A stretch of DNA of 64,000 bases. Source: Dactylonectria macrodidyma (lineage: Eukaryota > Ascomycota > Sordariomycetes > Hypocreales > Nectriaceae). The first letter of the stretch is position 1, and each line of letters opens with the position of its first letter. The notes beneath the pieces were generated by a model, which saw only the letters and a program-made list of their open reading frames with translations, did not search any database and was not told the DNA's origin. Location of the stretch: NCBI GenBank assembly GCA_020744425.1, contig JAGMUV010000002.1, positions 1,222,501 through 1,286,500 on the forward strand, read 5' to 3'. Below, piece after piece: positions 10,983 through 22,451 of this stretch. A program made the translations under genes and the position numbers.

Positions 10983-12844
10983 TTATATGCTGATAGAGAT
11001 GGCGGCTCCATAATTCAGTCCATGCCCTCGCACCCAAGCGGGACGGCCTGAATATGGGCATCGCTGCGATTCGCATTCAATTGCCCCCCCCCCCGTTTGC
11101 ATGCCAATTGACGCCGTATCCCAAAGTCAACAGGTAACGTTATTTTCATGCCTGGCGGGCAGGGTGAGTTATGATCTCTTCGGGCTGTCCGGGCCGTTGC
11201 AAGACATCCGGGTTGGAGTTTAAATGCAGCAGGGGGCTCAAGCAAATTTTAAGTTCAATTACGTAGTCTACGCGGGTAGTGAGTGAGTTAATTACAACTT
11301 CATCGATACATGCAAGGCCGCCGGTGTACTGATAGACCCGGATGCGGCAGAGAAAAAGAAACGAAAGCAAAAATTCGACTGTCACGAGTTTCTTCGGCAG
11401 TTCACAGACTTCGCAGACTCAACCTTACTTGCCTGCAAAGCACATTATCTCATCTTGGATGATATCCCATCCTTGAGAGCATGATGATTGTCTGAGCCGT
11501 CAATTCCCCGCAACTCGAGTTGCTCCTTAAACTGATACTCATACTCGCAACGCGGGTCAGGTGCACCTTGCCAAGAGTGTCCCCTAAGTGTTCCCTGAGT
11601 GTTCCCTGAGCGCTTCGACCCGAATTCTAGGTAGTCGGGATAGCACCTTTCTCTGTGCCAACGACTTTTGCGCTTTCCGCCATGTGTGGGCCGTTACGTG
11701 GGCGTTACGGCGGCGGCCATCGCCGCCCCGCCCGCTCTAAGCACTTGTCGGCATTCAATTCCAGAGTCCAGTTCCCGACCCGTGACGAGTAGGGAGGTAA
11801 AGATCCGCCTGTACCTGACGGCAATAGATAGAATCTTGAGAGTCCCTGAAAGGTTAAACAGTCTCAATTCTTGACTAGGACTTAATTCCCTGGTTTCAAA
11901 TCCCAGAAGCCTAGGATATCGCAATGAAAAGATAGTCTAGGTACAGGTACTAGTAGTCTGTCACAAGAGGTAGTTTGTCTCTTTAGTCCGCACACACAGG
12001 ACTTGCCAACTACTTTTTCAATCTCTTTGATTGTATCCCTGGTACCCCAGTTCAAATCTGAAGGAATGCAGCACCTGGAGCCCGTTACATATGTCGGCCT
12101 AATCACAATCCTTGACGGACTCTACCAAGATGCTCCAATTTTGGATCATCGAATGGCTTGACGAAGGAGCCACGAGTCCAATTGCACTACATGGTTCCTG
12201 CTAATTCGAATCATGGCACCTGACTACTCCCACACCTACCTATAGTAGTCCGGATGGGCTAAACCAGCGCTGTCTGCCATAGGGAGCAGCCCTGGGGGTT
12301 CCACTTGCCGTCGAAACCAGTGAGAAACTCCGAGCCAAGGTTTCTGGTTCTCGATATCAAGGTACGGACCCAAGGTGACTCGAAAACGGCCGCGACATGC
12401 TTTCCTATTTAGTAGCTACACTTTCGGATTCACCCTTGAGTCATCGTGATGTTCCCTGGATAGGGCTATACCAAATGATAGACGGTCGCAAGCAGCCGAC
12501 AGTATATTGGCTCAATATAAGACTCTGTGAACTCAATCATTCAATGTACGGCTCTGCGGTCTTCTAATTTGGACGCCTACACTTTTGGGAACGAATTGAT
12601 AAACTTTTCCATTTCTTAAATCATAGAGGAAGGACCAATAGACCATAGAGGTAGCATTTCAAACGTATAAAATCCTCGCGAACTACCCTAGGAATCCCAG
12701 ATCTCTTTTGGAAACCATCTTCTCTACTCATTAGACTGGTGTGCTGCTATCATCAAGAAAGAACAAAGTTATCAAAGTCATCATCAAGCAACCAAGCATC
12801 ATCAAGACCATCACCCTCCCCACTCAAGTCTTCACTCTACAACA
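10983..12844. other. gene-poor tract upstream of the orphan gene
   Basis: No supported gene. A run of about 12 C occurs near 11083-11095 and a short direct repeat (AGTGTTCCCTGAGTGTTCCCTGAG) near 11587-11612. The last 150 bp are rich in ATCAAG and CATCAAG units and form the leader of the orphan gene. Confidence 0.4.
12666..12672 (+). promoter_or_regulatory. TATA-like element of the orphan gene
   Basis: TATAAAA lies 173 bp before the ATG at 12845, followed by a CT/CA-rich leader. Spacing fits a fungal promoter with a leader of about 100-140 nt. No transcript start can be seen directly. Confidence 0.4.
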
Positions 12845-14101
12845 ATGGATATCGAATTCGTCAATCTCATTGACATCTACAACCCCGCTGCTGTCGCAGA
12901 CAAGGCAAACGACTGGGCCTTGACTGACCCAGTTACTGCGACGGAAAACGCCCAATGGGCCAACTTGTTGGGGGCAGCGATGCCCATTGACGAGACCCAT
13001 GTTGCGGCACCCATGTTCAACATGGAAGACGGCACAAACGTTCCCATCGTGGGACAATTCACAGATGCCGTTCCCCAAGTTGAGCAAGAACCAGCCACAA
13101 ACGACGTGGCTGAGCCCAACTTGTTGGCAGGTCTGTTTGGACCAGACGACCTGTTCGGGGACAATGTTCCCGAGATAACACAAGAGCAACCCACGCCTGT
13201 CAAGACCGCATTCGAGCAGTTCAAAGCAGACCTGGAAGCATCGAGAGAAAATACCAACTCTCGCTCGAAAGAAGCCAATGCAGCTCGTGCTGCTGCCAGA
13301 AAGAGAAAGAGGGCTGAGGAGACTGCCACTCGTTCTCTGATGTTTCCTCAGTCTTCTCCAGCTCCTCCTCAGCCTTCCACTCTAGCTCTCCCCCAGTCTT
13401 CCCCTCAGGCCCCTGCCTTGGCTTCTCCTTTGGCTCTTCCTCGTCCTAATCCCCTGGTTCTACCTCAGGCTGCTCCTTTGGCTCTTTCTCTGCCATCCCC
13501 TCCGATTTCCCCCCTGGATTTGCCTCAGGCTGCTCCCTTGGCTCTTCCTCAGGTTACTCCTCAGGTAGGTCCTCAGGCTATTACTGCGGCCGCTCCTCTG
13601 GATCTCCCTCTGGCTGCTCCTCTAGATCCGCCTCTAGCTCTCCCTCAAGCTCCTCCTTTGGCACTGTCTCAAGCTACTTCCTTCTTGGCTCTCCCTCAGA
13701 CCAACTTCGCTGGGTACGGCTCCGGCAACAACGTTGTTGCTGCCCAAGCGCCTGCCCAAGCCCAACAGGCACCCCGAGGCGGTATTCCCCAACCCCACCG
13801 CCACTGCCGACATAGCCATCTCCCTCATCACCACCATAACCACCATAACTGGCAGTCTCCAGCCCAGCCTCAGGCAAAGCGGCAGCGAACAGAACCTGCT
13901 CCAATCACCACTGGTCGCCGTGACATCTGCGTTAATGCTGCTAAGCAGTCAGCCCAGACTGCTCAAACCGTTGCAGACCTAACCCAAGAGGTCGCACGGC
14001 TCAGGGGCATAGTTGAGAAGCACGAATACAGCATCAACTTACTCATCGCGACCTGGCGGCCTCCTCCTCAAGCTGAGGCTCAGCCTCCAAGCTCTCTTTA
14101 A
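12845..14101 (+). CDS. orphan protein with N-terminal NPAA/TDPV motif, Pro-rich repeats and C-terminal coiled coil
   Basis: A single open exon codes for 418 residues. I do not recognise a named family. In order: an N-terminal motif (IYNPAA..ADKAN..ALTDPV.ATENAQ, about residues 11-38) shared with the pseudogene at 7465-7890; an acidic linker with FGPDDLFGD; a Lys/Arg-rich stretch ARKRKRAEE (about 145-155) that could be a nuclear signal; a long Pro/Leu/Ala-rich tract of irregular LALPQA repeats (about 165-300); a His-rich patch (about 318-335); then an amphipathic helix (TVADLTQEVARLRGIVEKHE) with heptad leucines/valines, probably a coiled coil. A TATA-like box and CA-rich leader precede the ATG. 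The layout resembles a regulator but no DNA-binding domain is visible. Function is unknown. Confidence 0.7.
   Translation: MDIEFVNLIDIYNPAAVADKANDWALTDPVTATENAQWANLLGAAMPIDETHVAAPMFNMEDGTNVPIVGQFTDAVPQVEQEPATNDVAEPNLLAGLFGPDDLFGDNVPEITQEQPTPVKTAFEQFKADLEASRENTNSRSKEANAARAAARKRKRAEETATRSLMFPQSSPAPPQPSTLALPQSSPQAPALASPLALPRPNPLVLPQAAPLALSLPSPPISPLDLPQAAPLALPQVTPQVGPQAITAAAPLDLPLAAPLDPPLALPQAPPLALSQATSFLALPQTNFAGYGSGNNVVAAQAPAQAQQAPRGGIPQPHRHCRHSHLPHHHHNHHNWQSPAQPQAKRQRTEPAPITTGRRDICVNAAKQSAQTAQTVADLTQEVARLRGIVEKHEYSINLLIATWRPPPQAEAQPPSSL
13331..13715 (+). repeat. degenerate Pro/Leu/Ala-coding repeat tract inside the orphan gene
   Basis: Short coding units built on CCTCAG-GCT-CCT and related codons recur here, giving L-P-Q-A-x-P-L-A type peptides. 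Units differ in length and are not exact, so this looks like old slippage under coding constraint. Confidence 0.7.
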
Positions 14102-15784
14102 GATGCAACACTGCATAATGTAGCGCATCGTCGAGCAGGGAATGAATGTATATAGATAACATTCGAGATGATAACACCCTCGCGGGTGGGGGTTGGACCA
14201 TCACATCGATAAAAAAAAGAAAACCACCAAAAAAATACCGCATAGCACTTTCGATAGCACAAGATGAATCGAATAGTATGCCTTACTATACATCAAGTAT
14301 CCCTTTGGAGGCATAGATTTGCCATTGTGATGCTCTGAATTGGTCAGTATAGTACGATAAATCAGTAGATGTACTACTCAAAACCAGTGTCATTTGTTCT
14401 GTCTCTTATAGTCCGCCTTAGAGAGTATCGTAAAGATATAATGTGCGTTGGCTACACCATGCTGCGCCGTATTTGCATGATCCCCGATTCATAAACTCGA
14501 CGATAACCACATTTAGGCTAGCACACGCAAGGTGCATATGGAAGGAAGGCACAGGAGCGATGGTCTCATGCATTCTAGATGGAAACATATCCAGCTGGGG
14601 ACTCGACTCAAACTTTGCTAGCCAAGAACTGTTCCTGATGGTGGTGAGAGCCTCGGCTGTCGTCCGAAGCAAGACGGAAAAACGACTCATGTAAGTCTTG
14701 GAAAAGCCACATTGTACACGCTTAATACCAGGACCGAGACCGACCGCAGCAGCGAAGTAAACCCATTTGTGGCTTGCATTGTGTCGTAGGGGGATTTATG
14801 AATACAATCAAGTTGCCGAGAATGCGGTTTCCAGGCGGGTTATTCTACGCATGATAGGTAATATTGTATGTAGACGGCATTGCTCCGGTGCTTGAGATGA
14901 ACATGCCATCCTGATTGATGGAGAGTATACCCAATCCTATCCTCTACCCTCGCCCTACCCCCTGACCTGGGCTAATTACCAGTCCCTGTGGTATGTCATT
15001 CGGTGAAGACGACGAACCATCTATATGCTAAGCATGTTGTACTTCGTAGTCATGTACCAGCTCGTCTAACACAGTGTGCACCCGTCAAAATCTCGTCATC
15101 TTGACAACTCTTCCTTCCACATCCAGCGGTAGCGTATAAGTTAATAAAGGTGCCGGTTCGTCAAACAACGGTCGTCCTTCCTGGCTCACCGATCCCTACG
15201 CCCAGTTGCCCAGTACAATAATTCTCAGTACATACCGCAGATGGTAATCTCCTGGCAAGCCGGGGTGAGGATTTTCCTTGGCTGCTGTGACAGGCAATGC
15301 GAGTCACGGGTGGCTTGACCCTGGCGCTCTTGGGAAATGAGCATCTGCGGGAGGGGCGCACCGGCGTCGTCTCAAACCCCGGATTTGACAGGGGTTGACT
15401 TAGACGACGCAAAAATTCCAAGTCCTGGTTAACATCACAACATCGCGAGGCCGACAACCCGTAAGTCATCACCGGTTGCTGCTAGGCAGATAGGCGAGGG
15501 CATTCCGTCTCACGTTGGCCACAATAAGCAGTTCTGAAGTAATGAGTTAAATTTACTCGTGATGTGACCAGACAACCGATTCATAGCACCAGCCAGCCGA
15601 AACCTGACCACTTCCATGTCTAAAATGCCCCAATACATTACATTAGGTACAATGTTCATTGCCATAAATGCGATAGTATTCATAGATCTAGTAAACTTTT
15701 TACATGTCAACTAGGCATAGAATGCTAAGTCGTAAATTGCCGTATCCTGCGGCCTCAACTTGTTTGGCTGAGAAAGGGGGGAAT
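14102..15784. other. intergenic region between the orphan gene and the GPI-protein gene
   Basis: About 1.7 kb with no supportable gene or RNA. The two flanking genes converge on it, so part is 3' flank. The short frame at 14418-14690 is open on both strands and has no coding character that I trust. Confidence 0.4.
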
Positions 15785-16746
15785 TTAAACAAGGACAAGA
15801 GCGGCGACACCGGCGGCAGCGGCGAAGAACGCGGAGCCGGCGAAAGAAGAAGCACCACCAGTGACGTTAGTGACCTGGGGAGGAACGCTAGAGGTGGTGG
15901 GGACACTGTATATGTATTAGTTGAGTTGTTCTGTTTGATATTTAATGAATGGGATACTCACGTGCTGTTGCCGCCAGCAGGGGTAGTGGCAACGGGAGGG
16001 ACGTATGAGGTCTCGAGGGTGGCAGAGGGGCAGGGGACCTGGATGGTAGAGTACTCAACCGAGGTGTAGACGGTGGTGTAGCTCTTGGTGATGGCAACGA
16101 CCGAAGAAGAGGGAGCGCACTGCTCGGGGACAGAGGGGGTGGTGGCGACAACGGGAGGGACGTAGACGGATGTGGTGGGGTAAGTGCCGTTAGAGGGGAC
16201 GCTGGTGATGGACACAACGGGGACAACGTAGGAGGGAGTCTCGGAGGGAGTCTCGCCAGAGTTGTCGCCAGTGGTCTGCTCGGGAACCTCGTAGGCGCTG
16301 GTAGTCTCCTCGGGGACCTCATAGGTCTCGGTCTCTGAGGGAGTCTCGCCGGAGTTGTCGCCAGTAGTTTCCTCAGGGACTTCGTAGACGTCGGTGGTCT
16401 CCTCGGGAACCTCGTAGGCACTGGTGGTCTCAGGAACCTCAGTCTCCGTGACGGGGCAGACGGTGGTGGAGACGGCAATGGTCTCGGTCTGGACAACGGT
16501 GCTCTTGGCAGGGCAGTTGGTGACCTCAGGGCCGCAAGAGGTGACAGTGTTGACACGGGTAGAGTAGACGGTGCTGGTGGTCAAGGGCACGACAGTCGAG
16601 GTGACGGAAGTGGCATCAGCAGGGCAGTTGGTGACCTCGGGGCCGCAAGAGGTGATGGTAATCAACTGGGTGGTGTAGTCGGTGGAGACCTCGACGGCGG
16701 CCATGGCCGAGGAGGCCAGGGCGACAGCAGCAATGGTGAAACGCAT
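15785..16746 (-). CDS. GPI-anchored Thr/Ser-rich cell-surface repeat protein
   Basis: Two exons, 15962-16746 and 15785-15905, give 301 residues; the 56-nt intron has donor GTGAGTA and acceptor ACAG. Residues 1-16 (MRFTIAAVALASSAMA) are a signal peptide. Two copies of TSCGPEVTNCPA follow, each with a Cys pair. A central tract holds five or more YEVPE(E/Q)TT units and two GDNSGETPSET units, the rest being rich in Thr, Ser, Pro and Val, as in O-glycosylated wall proteins. The last 24 residues (GGASSFAGSAFFAAAA, then a hydrophobic tail) form a GPI-attachment signal encoded mostly by exon 2. It is inferred to be covalently linked to membrane or cell wall; no enzyme domain is seen. Repeat number is likely variable between strains. 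Confidence 0.88.
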
Positions 16747-19700
16747 CTTGATAGAAAGGCTGGGGGTTGAGAAGGTAGGTGTTGCGAAAGAACGGCTAAG
16801 CTAGAAGCTCGAGAAGTTGTTTGAGAGTGTTGAAAGAATGGACGACCGAAGTCAAGAGTTGAGTTAAGAAGCGGTTGCTTAAGTTGGCTTTGGGGCTGAA
16901 GAGGAAAAGACCAAGAGATGGAAGGATGGAGGACGGTCGCGTTTTAATAGCCATGTCATCGACGACGAGTCCTCCGTACGTACTCAAGAGGGAAATTACG
17001 TACCTCGACGTCGGCAGGTCCATCGCCACCCCCGATGCAGGGGTTTAGTGAAGGTTGGCATGGCCGATGATGGGTGTGACCCTGGCAAATGACCCAGACA
17101 AGCATTGGAAGTTGGGATGGCCGGGCCTTGTCGGAGTGTGGACCTCGTCTTGGACCGCTCCTTAGGCCGCTCCTGGGATCAACATGGCTCTTGGGCCACG
17201 GGCCATATTAGCAGGGGAGATGATGCTCGGGCTTGCGTGGGATGTGATGATAGTTGTGGGCTTGTGGACTTGTGGTCCCGAGGGCCGATAGGCAACTTGC
17301 GAGCCGGGGTCAAAGGTCCGAGTCGCGGGTCAACGATAGCGGTTGGAGTCGTTCGGGGTGGAAACGCCATCATTGGACGTGGGCGCTCAGGCGCCTGTTT
17401 GTTCCTTTACAAGGGGATTTGATTGAATCCATGGACTGGAGGAGATCCAACGGACCACAAGGGCATCAAGCAAGTCAGCATCCAAGAAGGAAACTTACTT
17501 ACTTAGTCAGTTACTGGTGTGTGTGAGTGGATTGTTGCTGGCGGGTGGGTGCTGGTGGACCTGTCTGTGGACCATCTGAGCGCTGTGCCTCTGTCTCTCT
17601 TGTTCATTTCAGTGGAGGGATCGTCCAGAATGGTTCACCCGTCGTCCACACTGGCGATCTGCAACTGGCGCCGGCGGTTTGAGCACATAGTTCGCTGGGC
17701 GACAGGGGGCGCCAATCTTGGTGGACTTGGATTGACGACACGGCTTGGCTGCTCATGGGCCAGTCATGACTTGGGGGTTATTACCCAAGATGATGAGATG
17801 ACGGTGTGAGTATCGCCGAGAGGCATTGCTGGAGTTGATCACTGAAGTCGATCGCTGGAGTTGATCGCTAAAAACAGAAGCAGAAGGGGCAGAATGGGGC
17901 CGCTCGGCCTGCCCATCACATTTACCGCTCATTCTGGATACCTCCCACTGCTTTTGCTGTTGACGTTGCCGCCGCTCCGACTGCCTTGTTGCCGTGCTGC
18001 TGGACCAGTCGTGCTGCTGTGCGGCTGTCACCTTTTGGTCTGGTCGCGGCAAACCACAGATCGGGTGGCTACGTTAGGTATGCTTGTTGGTTCGATCAGG
18101 GATGATGGAAGAAGGAAAATGCCAGGGGTAGCAGGAGGAGGTCCCCAATGATCCATCTCCGATTGGGCACAGGCCTCTGCAGCATGCCTGCCCCTCTGGA
18201 GCTCTTTCCCTGAGGATCTTTGATGCAATTTGTGCACTCCTCCAGGTTCTGTTATGCACATGCGACTCGCAATTTGCATGACTGCTCATCCAAGCCAAAT
18301 CACAGTCTTTAATTATTAGAGGGCAACACAAGCGACTACACTCGAGCGGGCGGCTAGGACCACCACACTATTAGCCGTGGTTGGTCAATGTCTGGATGTA
18401 TCACTCCAGGATCGTCCAAAGGCCGGAGACAGTGTGTTCAGGCTGTCTAAGCCCTGCAGACGGGAGGAAAAGTTCTTCAACGTGTCTTTCCTTCAAACAT
18501 TCCTCAACAGCACCACATAAGTACCTAGCATGTAAGGTACTACCTGGTAAACATCATCGTTTCCCTTGTTCCTCATCATGTACCTTACCGCGTTTGTTAG
18601 CTGGTTGAGCCCTTGGCACTTTAGGATGTCGCAAGTAAGTTAATGAGTAGTGCCAACGAAACACGAAACACAACGCCATGGAGCAGGCCACACAATCTCC
18701 CCCTCGCTCCCATAATTCCATTATCCATCGCTATCACCAATGGACAATGGATAAAGGAAATTTCATCCGCCCTGCTCTCACATTGATTAATGCATGCAAG
18801 GCAAGGTTTCTCCACACGAGTGGCGAGAGCAGCAAGGCCAGACTCATGACTGGCCTTTGCACAGCAAACAAGCGACCCAACAAGGGCTTCATGGGGGCCA
18901 TTGAGTGGCTGAGGGAGGAGGTCCCAGAGTCGTTGGAGTCGTTGGAGTCGCTGCAGCCGCCTGGCCACTCTCCCCCTCCCCTAATGCAGGAACCAGATGT
19001 GGATGGGAATCCATTTCAATCCGCCACTGGGGCCTCCCAGTCCCAGCTCAGAAACGCCCCATGTCACCGACACAGTGCATCCGCACCAGCCACCAGCACC
19101 AATCCCAGTCAGTCGACAGTTCCGCTCCTCCTCTCTCGTCCTCCAGAGTCCACACAAAAGCTCCCTCCCCTCCCCCTTGCTCCATCGCACTTTGGGGCCG
19201 ACGGGGGAGTCAGAAGTCAAACCGAAGCGAAAGGAAGTTGGGGCCTTTCCATGGGGGGAGCTGCATGGCCCAGTGCAACAAACCACTACCACTGCCGACA
19301 CTGATGAGAGAGACCTGGCCCTCCCTGGCTGCAAAGATGAGAGGACCTACAGGCTATACTTCCCAAACCGCCTAAATAGAACCGAAATAAGAACTGCAGT
19401 TGCAGGATCATGCTCAAATTGTGATTCCTCGGTTCCTATGATTAGAACACATTCAGTGGTTCAATGGTTGACAATACAGACCGGGTCTACACTTTTTATC
19501 AGCAACGCTCGAAGTGGTCACGGCCAAGAGACGGCCAAGAGATAGGTAGTCGGCCAAGACGGTATCTTCGGACTATCAACTGGATCATTGCACGTGGACC
19601 CCAGGAGACAATTGGCTAAGGAATCGTGTCTCATCGACAATGCATGGACCATGCCGCATCACGGACGCCAGGGCACACACGCTGCCACTTCTCCACGTCC

Positions 19701-22451
19701 AATCCGTGAGCTCGAAGCAGCTTATTCCCGCCGAACTCGCCCACTTGTCACACCATGGCACAGCTCGGTGCTGATCCAAATGCCATGCCGCATGCTCCCC
19801 TCCACCATGACGTCGAAAAAACCTGGTGAAACACGGGAGGCCACAAATGTCACACCTCACGTCAACGAGTCGGCGTGGCTCTCACGGCTGCCAGTGGACA
19901 TTGTCAAAATTGTTTCTTCAGTCCTCGCACTGAATTGCATCATGGGCCATCGTGGCCCGCTGTTGCGCAGTGCATGACATCTAGTGTCATCCACTTTGTT
20001 TGAACAATGGTTGTTTCCACAAATGTTTTCCCATCCGGGCTGCCGCTCGTGTGACAGGTAGGAGCAACACCAGGCAGCGAATCGACCCGAATCGAATCTC
20101 CTCTGAACTAGCCATGAAAATCATTGCCAGTAGTCGAAATCCCTGCTGGCGTTTTTGCTGGACGGCTATATGGCTAGTTCAGAAGGTCCGAGGTCACGTT
20201 CAGGACGCCACGTCAGGTCCGCGCCAGTTGAAGGCCTCGTCTCCTGAAGATCTCTCTTTCTCTCGCTCTCCCTACCACAGGCCCTTGACCAACAAAACGT
20301 CCCGAACTGGCAAATGGCTCGTCCATGACTACCGCGCTCCGCTGCGCCGTTCGGATCGAGAAATCCAAGGCTAGAACGTAACACCAGTCGGGACCAAAAG
20401 ACATTCTGCTCTCCACCCCGTAAAACTGCCCCTCTATTGTCCCCCGCAAAAGGAGAAATAGGAGGCACCGTTCCTTTTCTATTCCTGGGGGCGAGATTCC
20501 AATATTGGCAAGACAATTGAGGAGCGGGAAATGAGGATGAATGCCGAGTGACCATTTTCCGGGGGAGTAGATAATGGCACCGTCTCGCGCTGCAATAGTC
20601 TCCTTATTCATGCACTCGCATCGTTACACACGAATGTATTCCAGGCGCAACTAACTAAGGGTCAACATCGCATCGCCAGTTGATCTATTATCCCATCACT
20701 GCACACCAAATGTGCCCATATGTTACTGTTTTTCTTGGATATTTAGGTCACCGCCGTTTTTCAACGTTCGAGGCCACCATCAAATAACGTCCGTTGCGAG
20801 ATGCTCGAGTTGATGGAGGCCTCATCCGCTTAGACCACGGGGGTTCTTACTTGCAATAGATAACCAATACCCAGAAAATGGCGCGCCTGATAGTGAGTGC
20901 TACTGCGTCAATGCGATATGAATAGGCGGCTTGGATTTAATGACAAATTCGCTCGCGGATTGATTGCAATGTTACCATCTCTGCCTGAGCTGCATTGGCC
21001 TAGGAGACTGGCAAACCGGATCACATCCACGTCAGTCTTAATTAGCTTTGGACGCTTGCATCCACATGTTCATTTTGTATTCCGTGGCAATCTACTCTGT
21101 ATGGACCAAACAGTTGACCCTTTTGACGAAAGTCCAAAACTTGAACCATTCCTGAATCGACCGGTCGACACAGGTGTAAGGCACAATCGTGTAGCAATCC
21201 TTTGGCCTTTTATCAACCCCCAAACCCCCCTGCACATCCCTTCTTATGTGTCATGTTCATGTTGGAACCTATTGAACAACAGGTCAACCGTAGGAAGCGT
21301 TGGTACATAGGACTGGTTCCTCGTTTCTTGACAATGTTGCGCCATGCTTCCTACCCTATACGGAAATGGAATCCGCTGCCATACCATCTTCTTCACTAGC
21401 TTGATGACAACACTATGTGCTATGCAACAGAGGAATTATGTTGTCGCCTATTAAAGAATGGGCATGCGCGAAACCCATCGGCCATTGTGGTCGATCAAAT
21501 TCATGATGGGTTGTAAATCAGCATCGATTTTTTATTGTGGTGATTGCCTCACAAACATGTTTTGAGTTGTTCGTATTGACGACTGTTTTAAGGAGTACTG
21601 AAAGCAATCTCCTGTAGAGCCAAGAATCCGAAGCAACATTCCGAAACATAGTTAGGAAGGTTCGTAGCAAAAACAATGAAACGGTTGAGAGTTGAAACAT
21701 GATTAGGCGTGGTGTGGTGCGATTAGGGGAACCGAGTAGGTTTTCCCACACGGTCAATCACTGATCAGACTTCTGAGAAGAACAAGAAATGTTGGTAGGT
21801 CTATTGGACTTCCAAATCCTATGTGTGGCGGCCCAGTGGACATGTCAAGCCACTTAATATGTACGAATATGCACAATGATGGATGGGGCTCAGCCGTGTG
21901 AAGTGCGAAAAGAGGCGCAATAGCCACGGCCCCCAGCAGGCTGCAACCTGTGATAGGATGGGCAACTGGCACCTGTCCTAGCTCTGGACGATTGGACCCA
22001 GCTCTTGAACCCGAGGCAGTGGCTCAATGTTTGTCCGAGAATCTTCCGCCCAGCTTTCGTTTGCTGGCAACCCCACATTGGCACAAGACGTGCACCGCAC
22101 CGACTTTTAGAAATAGCACCCTCCGATAAAAACGCAGCTCCTTTCTAGTTATACATACGCCTACCAGAGTTGCAACTACGCTCACGGTTGGGATTATTCA
22201 CTACGTCCCCGTCTCGCCTGCCTACCATTCGTCTACAGCGGACGCCCGTGGCCCCCGCCTAGGCCCAACCTCGATTCTTCCAACCGCATCCCGATTCAGG
22301 CATGACCCCTCGGTAGCCTTGTCCGCCTCGCCCTCCACGACACAACTATGCTGGATGCTGTGAGCTCACAGCTGCCGGAATTATAGCAGCATCACACTAC
22401 ACACATCGTCCCTTCCACAACCCTCGGTGCCGGTTGCACCAACTATTGACC
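16747..22451. other. long gene-poor tract of 5.7 kb
   Basis: I find no frame that I would call a gene. The left end is the promoter side of the GPI-protein gene and the right end that of the LOS1-like gene (CT-rich from about 22190). Scattered short direct repeats occur: CTGGAGTTGATC near 17829 and 17863, GTCGTTGGAGTCG near 18928, and CGGCCAAGA units near 19519-19560. Frames of 100-200 codons at 18678-19545 overlap each other in different phases and look like chance. No transposase or reverse-transcriptase motif was seen. Confidence 0.45.

Noticed and set aside
11881..12110. GTTTCAAATCCC and GTTCAAATCTG stretches resembling tRNA T-loops
   Set aside because: No matching acceptor or anticodon arm could be folded around either.
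18678..19545. Frames of 150-210 codons on + strand in the long gap
   Set aside because: Three frames overlap in different phases, composition is that of CT-rich DNA and no motif or intron logic is present.
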